Source of the DNA: Fulvimonas soli
GTDB taxonomy: Bacteria; Pseudomonadota; Gammaproteobacteria; Xanthomonadales; Rhodanobacteraceae
Reading direction: 5' to 3'
NCBI RefSeq assembly: GCF_003148905.1
Contig: NZ_QGHC01000006.1
Coordinates: forward strand, 226,286 to 290,285
Length of the DNA: 64,000 nt
Shown here: in pieces, positions 43,990-53,038 of the stretch
Layout of the letters: the number at the start of each line of letters is the position of its first letter
Position numbering within the stretch: the first letter of the stretch is position 1
Position numbers and translations under genes: made by a program
The notes under the pieces: generated by a model
What the model was told of the DNA's origin: nothing
Seen by the model: only the letters and a program-made list of their open reading frames with translations
The model's database searches: none

Positions 43990-45261
43990 ATGCGTGCCGA
44001 AGCCGCACCGGCGAATGCGCCGAGCCGCGTCCTGTTCGCCAGCCTGATCGGCACCACCATCGAGTTCTTCGACTTCTACATCTACGCCACCGCGGCGGTG
44101 CTGGTGTTCCCGCGGCTGTTCTTCCCGGCGGGCGACCCGGCCTCGGCCACGCTGCAGTCGCTGGCGACCTTCGCGCTGGCGTTCTTCGCGCGGCCGGTGG
44201 GCTCGGCGCTGTTCGGCCACTTCGGCGACCGCGTGGGGCGCAAGGCCACGCTGGTGGCGGCGCTGCTCACCATGGGCCTGTCCACGGTGGCGATCGGCCT
44301 GCTGCCCACCTACGACCGCATCGGCGTGGCGGCGCCGGCGCTGCTGGCGCTGTGCCGCTTCGGCCAGGGCCTGGGGCTGGGCGGCGAGTGGGGCGGGGCG
44401 GTGCTGCTGGCGGTGGAGAACGCGCCGCCGGGCAAGCGCGCCTGGTACGGCATGTTCCCGCAGCTGGGCGCGCCGATCGGCTTCTTCCTGTCCACCGGCC
44501 TGTTCCTGTGGCTGACCGCGGCGATCGGCGACGCGGCGTTCTTCGCCTGGGGCTGGCGCGTGCCGTTCCTGGGCAGCGCGGCGCTGGTGCTGCTGGGCCT
44601 GTGGATGCGCCTGCGGCTGACCGAGACGCCGGCCTTCGTGCGCGCGATGGCGCAGCGCGAGCGCGTGCGGCTGCCGATGCTCGCGGTGGTGGCGCGGCAT
44701 CCGCGCGCGCTGCTCGCCGGCACCTTCGCGGCGCTGGCCACCTTCGTGCTGTTCTACCTGATGACGGTGTTCGCGCTGAGCTGGGCCACCAGCCGGCTGG
44801 GTTATTCGCGCGAGCGGTTCCTGCTGCTGCAGATGGTCGGCGTGCTGTTCTTCGCGGCGACCATCCCGCTGTCCGCCCGCCTGGCCGACCGGCGCGGCGG
44901 GCGCCGCGTGCTGGTGCAGGCGACGGCGCTGATCCTGGCCTTCGGGCTGGTCTTCGCGCCGCTGTTCGCCGCGGGCGGCACCGGCGGCGCGCTGCCGTTC
45001 CTGGCGCTGGGCCTGGGCCTGATGGGATTCACCTACGGGCCGCTGGGCACGGTGCTGGCGCACATGTTCCCCACGGCGGTGCGCTACACCGGCGCCTCGC
45101 TGGCGTTCAACCTCGCGGGCATCGTCGGCGCCTCGCTGGCGCCGTACATCGCCACCTGGCTGGCGCGCGAGCATGGCCTGGCGTGGGTCGGCGGCTACCT
45201 CGCCGGCGCGGCGGCGCTGACCCTGCTGGCGCTGTGGCGCTCGCCGCCCGCGGTCGACTAG
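43990..45261 (+). CDS. MFS transporter, metabolite:H+ symporter (MHS) type
   Basis: A 423-residue inner-membrane symporter with 12 predicted helices. Motifs: GTTIEFFDFYIYATAAVLVF at the start (the MHS E-x-x-D-F-x-x-Y pattern), FGHFGDRVGRKATLV between TM2 and TM3, GLGLGGEWGGAVLL in TM4 and ARLADRRGGRRVLV at the mid-loop. It belongs to the same class as the transporter at 13096 but is only distantly similar, so the two are unlikely to be a recent duplication. Substrate unknown. GGGGAAG precedes the ATG at 43990. A separate unit from bglX because a strong hairpin lies between them. Confidence 0.87.
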   Translation: MRAEAAPANAPSRVLFASLIGTTIEFFDFYIYATAAVLVFPRLFFPAGDPASATLQSLATFALAFFARPVGSALFGHFGDRVGRKATLVAALLTMGLSTVAIGLLPTYDRIGVAAPALLALCRFGQGLGLGGEWGGAVLLAVENAPPGKRAWYGMFPQLGAPIGFFLSTGLFLWLTAAIGDAAFFAWGWRVPFLGSAALVLLGLWMRLRLTETPAFVRAMAQRERVRLPMLAVVARHPRALLAGTFAALATFVLFYLMTVFALSWATSRLGYSRERFLLLQMVGVLFFAATIPLSARLADRRGGRRVLVQATALILAFGLVFAPLFAAGGTGGALPFLALGLGLMGFTYGPLGTVLAHMFPTAVRYTGASLAFNLAGIVGASLAPYIATWLAREHGLAWVGGYLAGAAALTLLALWRSPPAVD

Positions 45262-45302
45262 CGTTCCGGCCGTCCGGTTGTCGCGGATGTGCGGGCGTTC
45301 AC

Positions 45303-45329
45303 TTCAGGAAAACGCCGGCTGGCCGATAA
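45303..45329 (+). promoter_or_regulatory. Possible sigma28 (FliA) promoter
   Basis: GCCGATAA at 45322-45329 is an exact match to the FliA -10 element. Eleven bases upstream, the required distance, is TTCAGGAA (45303-45310), a poor match to the -35 element TAAAGTTT. It points toward the 123-residue gene starting at 45478, about 140 bases from the predicted start site. The weak -35 makes this tentative. Confidence 0.35.
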
Positions 45330-45477
45330 AAAGGCTGGCGCCACAACCTCGGTATCCACGGCATATGTGCCTTCGTTCCTGCCGTTGCTGCGGCATTGCC
45401 GCGTCCGGCGACCGCGCACGGCCTCCGCTGGCCGGCCCGGTCGGGCGCACCTTCCGGGCAAGCCGCGGGAGGCGCGC

Positions 45478-45849
45478 ATGAGCCATCACAAGCCGCACGG
45501 CCGGCACGGCAACCGCGTGGACTGGAACGACCCGCACCTGCAGTCGCTGCTCAGCCGGACCGAGCACTGGAAGCTCGACAACCGCAGCAGCCATGCGCCG
45601 CAGGACGTGCAGGTCCACATCGGCTGGGGCGCCAGTACCGGCCGGCCCGGCGTGCTCGTCTACGAGCGCGACCAGGTGATGGTGCTGGAGACCACCTTCC
45701 CGATCCAGCAGGGCGAGCACGTGCGCGTGGACCGCATCGCGGCGGACGGCCTGCGCGTGGTGTGGGGCATGGTGGTGGAGAGCCGCGAGGGCCAGCGCGC
45801 CGAGGACCGCCTGCACGGCGTGCACGTGCACTGGCTGCACGTGCGCTGA
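45478..45849 (+). CDS. Conserved hypothetical, PilZ-like pattern
   Basis: A 123-residue soluble protein with no signal peptide. The His-rich N-terminus (SHHKPHGRHGNRVDWND) leads into HIGWGASTGRPGVLVYERDQ and VMVLETTFPIQQGEHVRVDR, then VVWGMVVESREGQRAEDRLH and a final VHVHWLHVR. The order of a Gly-Glu turn, W-G-x-V strand and an Arg-rich loop recalls PilZ-type beta-barrels, but the RxxxR and D/NxSxxG motifs for c-di-GMP binding are missing, so I do not claim binding. GGGAGG precedes the ATG. A FliA-like promoter lies upstream. Confidence 0.6.
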   Translation: MSHHKPHGRHGNRVDWNDPHLQSLLSRTEHWKLDNRSSHAPQDVQVHIGWGASTGRPGVLVYERDQVMVLETTFPIQQGEHVRVDRIAADGLRVVWGMVVESREGQRAEDRLHGVHVHWLHVR

Positions 45850-45868
45850 GAGCGGCCGCACGGCGTCG

Positions 45869-45945
45869 GAGCCGGTTCGAAATCTTCCGGGGAAGAGTGT
45901 CGGAAGGACCGTCGGGATGAAGCGCGGGCGGGCGTGGAGGCGGTG
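45869..45945. repeat. MITE-like repeat, copy E (fragment)
   Basis: GAGCCGGTTCGAAATCTTCC and the following GGATGAAGCGCGGGCGGGCG align with 62492-62560, where CGCCTGTTCCAAATCTTGCG and the same GGATGAAGCGCGGGCGGGCG occur. Only this end of the element is present; the central hairpin and other terminus are missing. It sits in a 355-base gap (45850-46204) that otherwise holds only the upstream region of the next gene. Confidence 0.6.
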
Positions 45946-46204
45946 CTCGGTGGTTGGCGGCAGGTCGAGCTTGGGCCGGTGGGTGACCACGGGGGCGCGG
46001 ATCATGCAGATCCAGCAGCACGTCGACCGGCGGCGTGACGTTGACGGCGGCGGGATCGGCCTGGGCGGCGCGAGCAGGGAAAGCCATGTTCCTTCCTCCC
46101 GCGGTGCGATGGTGGGGTGCCCGGCACTGATGGGGAGCGCCGGGCGATTCCGGCTTATCCTTCCTGCCTCGCGGAATGCCAACGACACTCAAGGAGGAAT
46201 CGGC

Positions 46205-46882
46205 ATGACTCGGACTCGCGCGCTGTGGCTGGCCATCGCCTTCGCCGGCGCGGTACCGCCCCATGCGCTGCACGCGCAGGCGGCGGACGGCGGCTCGTGC
46301 CGCAACGGCGCCTTTGCGTCGATGCAGGACGGGTTCGCCCTGGCCAAGGTGGCCGGGGCGGGGCGGCTCTATTTCCTCGGCGACATGGACGGCTGCCCGC
46401 GCGACGAGCGGGCCTGCCATGCCGGCGGCTACGTGGTGCCCGGCGACACGGTGCTGACCGGCCGCGCGCTGGGCGCCTTCCGCTGCGCCTTCTACCCGAA
46501 CGACGCGGGCGGCAGCGCCGGCTGGGTGCGGGCGGACCGCCTGCAGCCGCAGCCCGTGCCCGCCGCGCCGCCGCCGCACGCCTGGCTCGGCAAGTGGAAG
46601 GACGGCGACAACGCCCTCGTCCTGCGGCGCGAGGGCGGGATGCTGGCGGCGAAGGGCGAGGCGTACTGGCCCTCGGCCGACCCGCCGCAGGAGCAGTTCC
46701 CCGGCGGCCCCAACGTGGGCGGGCTGGAAGGCAAGGCCGCGCCCGCGGGCAACCGCGCGGTGTTCGTCGACGGCGAGTGCCGCGTCACCGCCACCCTGGT
46801 GGGGTCGCTGCTGGTGGTGGCCGACAACGGCGGGTGCGGCGGCATGAACGTGCGCTTCGACGGCGTGTACCGCCGCCGCTGA
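46205..46882 (+). CDS. Exported Cys-rich protein of unknown function
   Basis: A 225-residue protein with a signal peptide (MTRTRALWLAIAFAGAVPPH, cleavage near LHAQA). The mature part has two halves. The first has GSCRNGAFASMQDGFALAKV, DMDGCPRDERACHAGGYVVP and FRCAFYPNDAGGSAGWVRAD, an SH3b-like pattern with paired Cys. The second begins HAWLGKWKDGDNALVLRREG and ends with ECRVTATLVGSLLVVADNGG. No named family. A very strong AAGGAGGA lies 7 bases before the ATG. Role in the envelope is likely but undefined. Confidence 0.7.
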   Translation: MTRTRALWLAIAFAGAVPPHALHAQAADGGSCRNGAFASMQDGFALAKVAGAGRLYFLGDMDGCPRDERACHAGGYVVPGDTVLTGRALGAFRCAFYPNDAGGSAGWVRADRLQPQPVPAAPPPHAWLGKWKDGDNALVLRREGGMLAAKGEAYWPSADPPQEQFPGGPNVGGLEGKAAPAGNRAVFVDGECRVTATLVGSLLVVADNGGCGGMNVRFDGVYRRR

Positions 46883-47604
46883 AGGCCTGCCTCGCGGCGC
46901 GGCGGCACGGCCAGAGGTCATCGACCGGCCCGCTGCGTCGAAGCCGCCGGCCTCGCCGCACGAGGGTGTCCCCGCTTCCTTTGCCGGATCGTCCTGCTTG
47001 TCTGCGCGAGCCGCGTAGGCGCGCGCCATTCGCTGGATGGCCTTCCGGTCCTGCGCTTCGGCTTCCTCGATGCGTCGTGCCGATCACGGGCGGCGCGAGC
47101 GCGTGCCCGCGATCTTGCGGGGGAACGCACCGGGCGCCGGCAGGTGGAACCCGGCATGGGCGCGCATGTTCCGCCCATGGTGGACATCGTTGTCAGCCCT
47201 TGACCTGCCGGCACCCGCGCGTCGATCCCGCGGCGAGCCGCGAGGCCCGCCACCGGCGGGAGCGGGGCGCGGCCGCGGCCGGCGTCCGGCCATCGTGACG
47301 CCGGGGGCCTGGCCGGATCCTTCCCCCTCCCGCCATGCGCAACGGCGACGGTTCCCGGCACCCGGCCGCCCGCCGCGCACGGCGGCGACCGGGCGGAAGG
47401 CGGTTTCGGCTGGGGCATCACATTTTCACGGCATATCCATAGACAACGTTGTCATAAACGGTTAAAGAAGGCGTCGCTTCACCCCCACTGCAAGCGCCGG
47501 CACGCATGGAGGCAGGGAGGCGACGATCCCCGCGCGGACGCCAGGAAGGGCCGCGAGATCGCCGAGGCGACCCGTAGCGATGCACTCAACCTGGAGACAG
47601 AGCC
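46883..47604. other. Long intergenic region before chitinase gene
   Basis: About 720 bases without a convincing gene in any frame; open frames here are GC-driven and lack family similarity. The last third becomes AT-richer (47420-47470) and contains the NagR-like palindrome. This is the regulatory region of the chitinase gene, with a leader of more than 100 bases. Confidence 0.5.
47442..47453. promoter_or_regulatory. NagR-like operator upstream of chitinase
   Basis: GACAACGTTGTC is a perfect 12-bp palindrome, flanked as A-GACAACGTTGTC-AT. It matches the core of the operator described for the LacI-type N-acetylglucosamine regulator NagR in Shewanella and Xanthomonas relatives (TGACAACGTTGTCA-like). 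It lies 152 bases before the start of a GH18 chitinase gene, so control by chitin-derived GlcNAc is strongly suggested. No nagR gene is in the window. Confidence 0.65.
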
Positions 47605-49176
47605 ATGTTCGTGAAGCGATCGGCTGTGTGGTCAAGCTTGGTTTTCGGCATGCTGGGAAGCGCGGTGGGCACGGGGGCGTCCGTCACCCTGCTCGCGGCG
47701 CTGCCCACGGGCGCGGCGTTCGCGCAGAGCCTGCCCGCGTGCGCGGCGGCGTGGAACGCCGCGACGGCCTACTCGGGCGGCGCCACCGCCAGCGAGAACG
47801 GGGTCAACTACCTGGCCAACTGGTGGACGCAGGGCGATGACCCCGCCACCAACAACGGCCCCGCCGGCAGCGGCAAGCCGTGGACCTCGCAAGGGGCCTG
47901 CGGCGGCTCGGGCGGCGGCTCCGGAGGCGGCGGCACTCCGCCGGGTTCGGGTGACTGCGACGCCGCCTGGAACGCCGCCACCGCCTACAACGGCGGCGCC
48001 ACGGTCAGCGAGAACGGCGTGAACTACCGCGCCAACTGGTGGACGCAGGGCGACGATCCGGCCACGCACAACGGCCCGACGGGCTCGGGCCAGCCCTGGA
48101 CCGCGATCGGCTCGTGCACCGGCTCCGGCTCGGGCGGCGACGGCGGCTCCGGTGGCGACGGCGGCTCGGGCGGGGATGGCGGTTCGGGCGGCGACGGCGG
48201 CTCCGGCGGCACCGGCTCGCCGAGCGGCCTGCTGTTCAGCCCGTACAAGGACGTCACCATCAACCTCGACTGGAACACCAACGTGATGCGCACGGCCGCC
48301 GCCACCGGCAGCCCGATCCCGGTGGTGGGGGCCGGCAGCCTGGTGTCCACCGCGCTGCCGAACCTGGGCGCGATCACCCTGGCCTTCGCCACCGGCGAGT
48401 GCGGCAGCGAGAACTGGGGCGGCGTGCCGGCGTCGAGCTTCGCCAGCGCCAACATCCAGGCGCTGTCGAACGCCGGCATCGACTACGTGGTCTCCACCGG
48501 CGGCCAGGCCGGCACCTTCACCTGCTCGTCGCCGGCGGGCATGGCCTCGTTCATCGCGCGCTACGCCTCGCCGCACCTGGTCGGCATCGACTTCGACATC
48601 GAGGGCGGCCAGACCCAGGCGCAGATCAACAGCCTGGTGGCGCAGGCGGTGTACGCGCAGGGGCTGTACCCGAACCTGCGCTTCTCCTTCACCCTGGCCA
48701 CGCTGGCCGCCTCCGACGGCAGCTACGGCGGCGTGAACGGCCTGGGCGACATGGTGGTGCGCGCGGTGCTGGCCTCCGGCCTGCAGAACTACACCATCAA
48801 CCTGATGACGATGGACTACGGCAGCGCCGGGCCGGGCATCTGCGTGGTGTCGGGCGGCAAGTGCGACATGGGCCAGTCGGCGATCCAGGCCGCGCTGAAC
48901 CTCGAGCACACCTACGGCGTGCCGGCCGGCAAGATCGAGCTGACCCCGATGATCGGCGTCAACGACGTCTCCAGCGAGACCTTCACGGCGGCCGACGTCG
49001 ACACCGTCGTCAGCTACGCGGCGAGCCACGGCCTGGCCGGCCTGCACTTCTGGTCGCTGGACCGCGACACGCCGTGTTCGGGCAACATGACCACGGCCTC
49101 GCCGACCTGCAACTCGGTGAGCGGCACCTCGCCCCTGCAGTACAGCAAGCGCTTCCTCAGCGACCTGGGACGCTGA
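47605..49176 (+). CDS. Secreted GH18 chitinase with two CBM5/12 modules
   Basis: A 523-residue secreted enzyme cleaving chitin. Order: signal peptide (1-41), chitin-binding module 1 (about 45-99, CAAAWNAATAYSGGATASEN and NWWTQGDDPA), Gly/Ser linker (99-117), near-identical module 2 (118-171), a second linker with GGDGGS-type repeats (172-205) and a GH18 domain (about 208-523). The catalytic D-x-D-x-E is GIDFDIEGG (Asp329, Asp331, Glu333); downstream NLMTMDYG is the conserved Met-Asp-Tyr motif and HFWSLDRDTPC the C-terminal Trp strand. GGAGA precedes the ATG. Both modules share the WWTQGDDPAT core, indicating internal duplication. Confidence 0.93.
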   Translation: MFVKRSAVWSSLVFGMLGSAVGTGASVTLLAALPTGAAFAQSLPACAAAWNAATAYSGGATASENGVNYLANWWTQGDDPATNNGPAGSGKPWTSQGACGGSGGGSGGGGTPPGSGDCDAAWNAATAYNGGATVSENGVNYRANWWTQGDDPATHNGPTGSGQPWTAIGSCTGSGSGGDGGSGGDGGSGGDGGSGGDGGSGGTGSPSGLLFSPYKDVTINLDWNTNVMRTAAATGSPIPVVGAGSLVSTALPNLGAITLAFATGECGSENWGGVPASSFASANIQALSNAGIDYVVSTGGQAGTFTCSSPAGMASFIARYASPHLVGIDFDIEGGQTQAQINSLVAQAVYAQGLYPNLRFSFTLATLAASDGSYGGVNGLGDMVVRAVLASGLQNYTINLMTMDYGSAGPGICVVSGGKCDMGQSAIQAALNLEHTYGVPAGKIELTPMIGVNDVSSETFTAADVDTVVSYAASHGLAGLHFWSLDRDTPCSGNMTTASPTCNSVSGTSPLQYSKRFLSDLGR

Positions 49177-49190
49177 GCCACGGAGCCGGC

Positions 49191-49215
49191 GGGGCGGCGC
49201 GGCATCGGCCGCCCC
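49191..49215. terminator. Hairpin after chitinase gene
   Basis: GGGGCGGC (49191-49198) and GCCGCCCC (49208-49215) form an 8-bp all-GC stem with a 9-base loop, 15 bases after the chitinase stop codon. There is no T-run, so termination would be of the weak or factor-assisted kind. Confidence 0.4.
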
Positions 49216-49334
49216 GCGCGGCACCCGGCGAGGGCGGGGCTCGCCAGGACGCGCGGTCTCGTGCACCATCGGGCGCGCGGCCTCCCCGGCCGCCCGAACA
49301 TCCGATTCAGTTTGGCGTCCGTAGAGTCACCCGA

Positions 49335-50132
49335 ATGCGTAACAAATACTTGGCGCTTCCCGTGGCGCTGGCTTTGCTCGCGTCCGTTTCCGGCAAGGAT
49401 GCCGCCGCCGCCGATGCCGCCGGCGCCGCACCGTCCGCCTCCCGTTCGCGGATTCCCGCGGAACCGTCCGGCGACGGCCTGCCCGCCGCCACGCAGCTGG
49501 CCCGGCTGGCGCCGGCCGCCGATCCCCGCGTGCTCGACCTGGCGCTCGCCGCGATGCGCTGCGCGCAGGCCGGCGGCGTGGGACGGGACGCGCGGCGCCT
49601 GGCGGTGATCGACTACAGCCGCTCCTCGCTGCGGCCGCGGCTGTGGGTGTTCGACCTGGCGGCCGACCGCCTGCTGTACGAGGAGGTGGTGGCGCACGGG
49701 CAGGGCTCGGGCGGCGACGTGCCCACGCGCTTCTCCAACGACGACAACAGCCACGCCTCCAGCCTCGGCCTGTTCGTCACCCGCGACACCTACGTCGGCC
49801 ACAACGGCTACTCGCTGCGCCTGCAGGGGCTGGACCCGGGCTTCAACGACGCGGCGATGGCGCGCGCGATCGTGATGCACGGCGCGGCCTACGTGAATCC
49901 CGCGGCCGGCCGGCAGATGGGGCGGCTGGGCCGCAGCTGGGGCTGCCCGGCGCTGCGCAGCGCGGTGGCCAGGCCGATCATCGACGTGATGAAGGGCGGC
50001 CAGTTCGTGTTTTCCTATTATCCCGACCAGGCCTGGCTGGCCCGCTCGGCGCTGCTGAAATGCGCCGCGGCGCGCGGGAAGGCCGCGGTGACGGCCGAGC
50101 GGCGCGGCACCGCGCGCAACGGCTCGGCGTAG
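49335..50132 (+). CDS. Murein L,D-transpeptidase catalytic domain protein (YkuD_2 type)
   Basis: A 265-residue exported protein with a signal peptide of about 26 residues. The catalytic domain (about 85-235) has RRLAVIDYSRSSLRPRLWVF, GDVPTRFSNDDNSHASSLGL, IVMHGAAYVN and the active-site RSWGCPALRSAVA with the nucleophile Cys. This arrangement fits the YkuD_2 family of L,D-transpeptidase-like proteins acting on peptidoglycan in the periplasm. The gene lies 26 bases before a second L,D-transpeptidase gene of a different subfamily, so the two form a likely cell-wall operon. Confidence 0.82.
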   Translation: MRNKYLALPVALALLASVSGKDAAAADAAGAAPSASRSRIPAEPSGDGLPAATQLARLAPAADPRVLDLALAAMRCAQAGGVGRDARRLAVIDYSRSSLRPRLWVFDLAADRLLYEEVVAHGQGSGGDVPTRFSNDDNSHASSLGLFVTRDTYVGHNGYSLRLQGLDPGFNDAAMARAIVMHGAAYVNPAAGRQMGRLGRSWGCPALRSAVARPIIDVMKGGQFVFSYYPDQAWLARSALLKCAAARGKAAVTAERRGTARNGSA

Positions 50133-50158
50133 CCAGCCGGCTTCGCCGGCGGAGGCCC

Positions 50159-51205
50159 ATGATGCCGCGTCTCCTGCTGTGTTTCGTCCTGCTGGCGCTG
50201 AGCGGCCTGTCGGTGTGGGCGGCGAGCGCCGTGCCGACCTGGGGCGCGCGCCAGTCCAGCCCGGTGGACACGCCGCCGGCCAGCCTCCGGCCCGGGGAGT
50301 GGATCTGGGCCGGCGGCGAGAAGATGGAGGGGCCGCTGGCGGTGATCGTCAGCCTCACCGAGCAGCGCGCCTACGTGTACCGCAACGGCATCCTGATCGG
50401 CGTGAGCACGATCAGCAGCGGCCGTCCCGGCTACGAGACGCCGACCGGCGTGTTCGCCATCCTGCAGAAGGACAGGAACCACCGCTCCAACAAGTACGAC
50501 AACGCGCCGATGCCCTACCAGCAGCGCCTGACCTGGGACGGCGTGGCGCTGCACGCCGGCGGGTTGCCGGGCTACCCGGAGTCGCACGGCTGCGTGCACC
50601 TGCCCACCGAGTTCGCGCGCCGGCTGTTCGACGTCACCAACCTGGGCATGACCGTGGTGGTGTCCAAGGAGGGCAGCGCGCCGGTCAGCGTGGTGCATCC
50701 GCGCGCGATCAGCCCGATCGACCCGCAGAGCGGCAACGAGCGCGCGATCCCGCCGCTGGCCGACGGCGAAGCCTTCAGCTGGCATCCGCAGGACGCGCCC
50801 GCGGGGCCGCTGTCGTTGGTGCTCAGCGTGGCGGACCAGCGCGTGGTGGTGTACCGCAGCGGCGTCGAGATCGGCCGCTCGCGCATCGCCGTGCGCGATC
50901 CGCTGCCCGGCACGCACGCCTTCATCGTGGCCGACGGCTACATGCCCGACCAGCTGCAGTGGGCCGGCGTGCGCATGCCCAACTGGATCACCATCGGCAT
51001 CCCCGGCCATGCCGACGAGGGCGGCAAGCCGGTGGAGGCGGAACTGATCAACCGCGTCACCGTGCCGCCGGAGTTCATGGCGCGGCTGATGCCGCTGTTG
51101 ACGCCCGGCGTGGTGCTGCTGGCGACCGACGCGCCGATCCTCCCCGGCACCAGCGGCGGCCCGTTGCAGGTGCTGGATTCGGACCCTCCTGCGACGACGC
51201 CCTAG
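50159..51205 (+). CDS. L,D-transpeptidase with a degenerate second domain
   Basis: A 348-residue exported protein with a signal peptide of about 22 residues. Domain 1 (about 58-180) is a YkuD L,D-transpeptidase: LAVIVSLTEQRAYVYRNGIL, SSGRPGYETPTGVFAIL, ALHAGGLPGYPESHGCVHLP with catalytic His and Cys. Domain 2 (about 218-335) repeats the pattern (LSLVLSVADQRVVVYRSGVE, DPLPGTHAFIVADG, WITIGIP) but lacks the HGC motif, so it is probably structural. Forms or breaks 3-3 cross-links or attaches proteins in peptidoglycan. GGCGGAGG precedes the ATG; 50162 is an alternative. Confidence 0.85.
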   Translation: MMPRLLLCFVLLALSGLSVWAASAVPTWGARQSSPVDTPPASLRPGEWIWAGGEKMEGPLAVIVSLTEQRAYVYRNGILIGVSTISSGRPGYETPTGVFAILQKDRNHRSNKYDNAPMPYQQRLTWDGVALHAGGLPGYPESHGCVHLPTEFARRLFDVTNLGMTVVVSKEGSAPVSVVHPRAISPIDPQSGNERAIPPLADGEAFSWHPQDAPAGPLSLVLSVADQRVVVYRSGVEIGRSRIAVRDPLPGTHAFIVADGYMPDQLQWAGVRMPNWITIGIPGHADEGGKPVEAELINRVTVPPEFMARLMPLLTPGVVLLATDAPILPGTSGGPLQVLDSDPPATTP

Positions 51206-51242
51206 GCCGCTCGTCGTTGCCATCGCGGGCGTGCCGCCGCGC

Positions 51243-51262
51243 GCATGAAAATTTCTTCATGC
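51243..51262. promoter_or_regulatory. Dyad upstream of aldo/keto reductase
   Basis: GCATGAA-(6)-TTCATGC is a perfect 7-bp inverted repeat with an AT-rich centre in an otherwise GC-rich gap between two same-strand genes, about 150 bases before the reductase start codon. It resembles the binding site of a dimeric regulator. No adjacent regulator gene is visible. Confidence 0.4.
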
Positions 51263-51415
51263 CGGCGCGCCCGGCGCCGGCGGCGCGGCGCGCTACCATG
51301 GAACGGGGCCGGCGAGGGACGCATGCCGCACGGCATCCGCATGGCGCGCCGCGCATGCCTCGACGGTCCGGTCTCTTTAGCTTCTCCCGCGATCCGTCCC
51401 CCAAGGAGCACATCG

Positions 51416-52447
<1,032 letters not shown>

Positions 52448-52515
52448 GCGTCCGCGCCTTCGCGGGCATCGCCGCGGCGCCCGGCGGGGCCGCGGCTCCG
52501 GCGCGGCGGCGGGCT

Positions 52516-52818
52516 TCAGCCGCCGGACTGGCGCGCGGCGCGGCGCTCGCGCAGATAGGCGGCCAGCTCGTCCCTGGAGAGCTGGCCGTCATGGTTCGCG
52601 TCGATCGCGTCGAACTGCCCGGCCAGGCGCGGCATGCCCTGCGCGGCCTCGTCGCGGCTCAGCTGGCCGTCGTGGTTGGCGTCGGCGGCGTCGAAGCGTT
52701 CCTTCAGCTTGGCGGCGATCTGCTGGGCGCGACCGCCGCCCTGGGCGCAGGCGCCGACGGATACCGCGAACAGGGCAAGGCCCGCGGCGAGGGCCAGGCG
52801 TGGCAGGTGGGATGGCAT
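52516..52818 (-). CDS. EF-hand lipoprotein
   Basis: A 100-residue protein with a lipoprotein signal (LALFAVSVGAC, Cys24) and two EF-hand calcium loops, DAADANHDGQLSRDE and DAIDANHDGQLSRDE, each with the D-x-N/D-x-D-G-x-L pattern plus the closing Glu. It should bind calcium at the periplasmic face of a membrane. GGAGAG lies 8 bases before the ATG. Divergent from the DUF3014 gene across a 220-base region with a long-spaced dyad. Confidence 0.83.
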   Translation of the reverse strand: MPSHLPRLALAAGLALFAVSVGACAQGGGRAQQIAAKLKERFDAADANHDGQLSRDEAAQGMPRLAGQFDAIDANHDGQLSRDELAAYLRERRAARQSGG

Positions 52819-52910
52819 CGTGGGTTCTCTCCGGTGCGTGCCGCAGTGCGGCGGTGCGCGCCAGCTTAGGCGCGCCCGCGCGCCGTGGCGCGGCGCGCGG
52901 CGACGCAAAT

Positions 52911-52953
52911 GTGAGCGGATTTTTCCAGGCGGCGCGCAGCCACATCCGCTTAC
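52911..52953. promoter_or_regulatory. Long-spaced dyad between EF-hand and DUF3014 genes
   Basis: GTGAGCGGAT (52911-52920) and ATCCGCTTAC (52944-52953) are inverted copies differing in one base, separated by 23 bases containing a short T-run. Placed between divergent genes, they could be two half-sites of a regulator or a loop-forming pair. Inference from symmetry only. Confidence 0.35.
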
Positions 52954-53038
52954 AGGCGCGTCCTTCGCGCACCGCGCGGGTGCACAGGGAGTGAACCATC
53001 CGGCCGGGAGCCAGTCTCAGCAGGAACGGGCAAACGGG

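Noticed and set aside
13096-45261. The two MHS transporters as a recent duplication
   Set aside because: They share only family motifs; the sequences between motifs differ throughout, so they are separate members of the family.
45551-46087. Minus-strand frame from an ATG at 46087 preceded by a good GGAGGAAGG
   Set aside because: The ribosome-binding site is attractive, but the frame runs through repeat copy E and antisense into the 123-residue gene, and the protein is Pro/Arg-rich with no family match.
48120-48210. Regular repeats that might suggest a CRISPR array
   Set aside because: They are in-frame Gly/Ser/Asp codons of the chitinase linker with no unique spacers.
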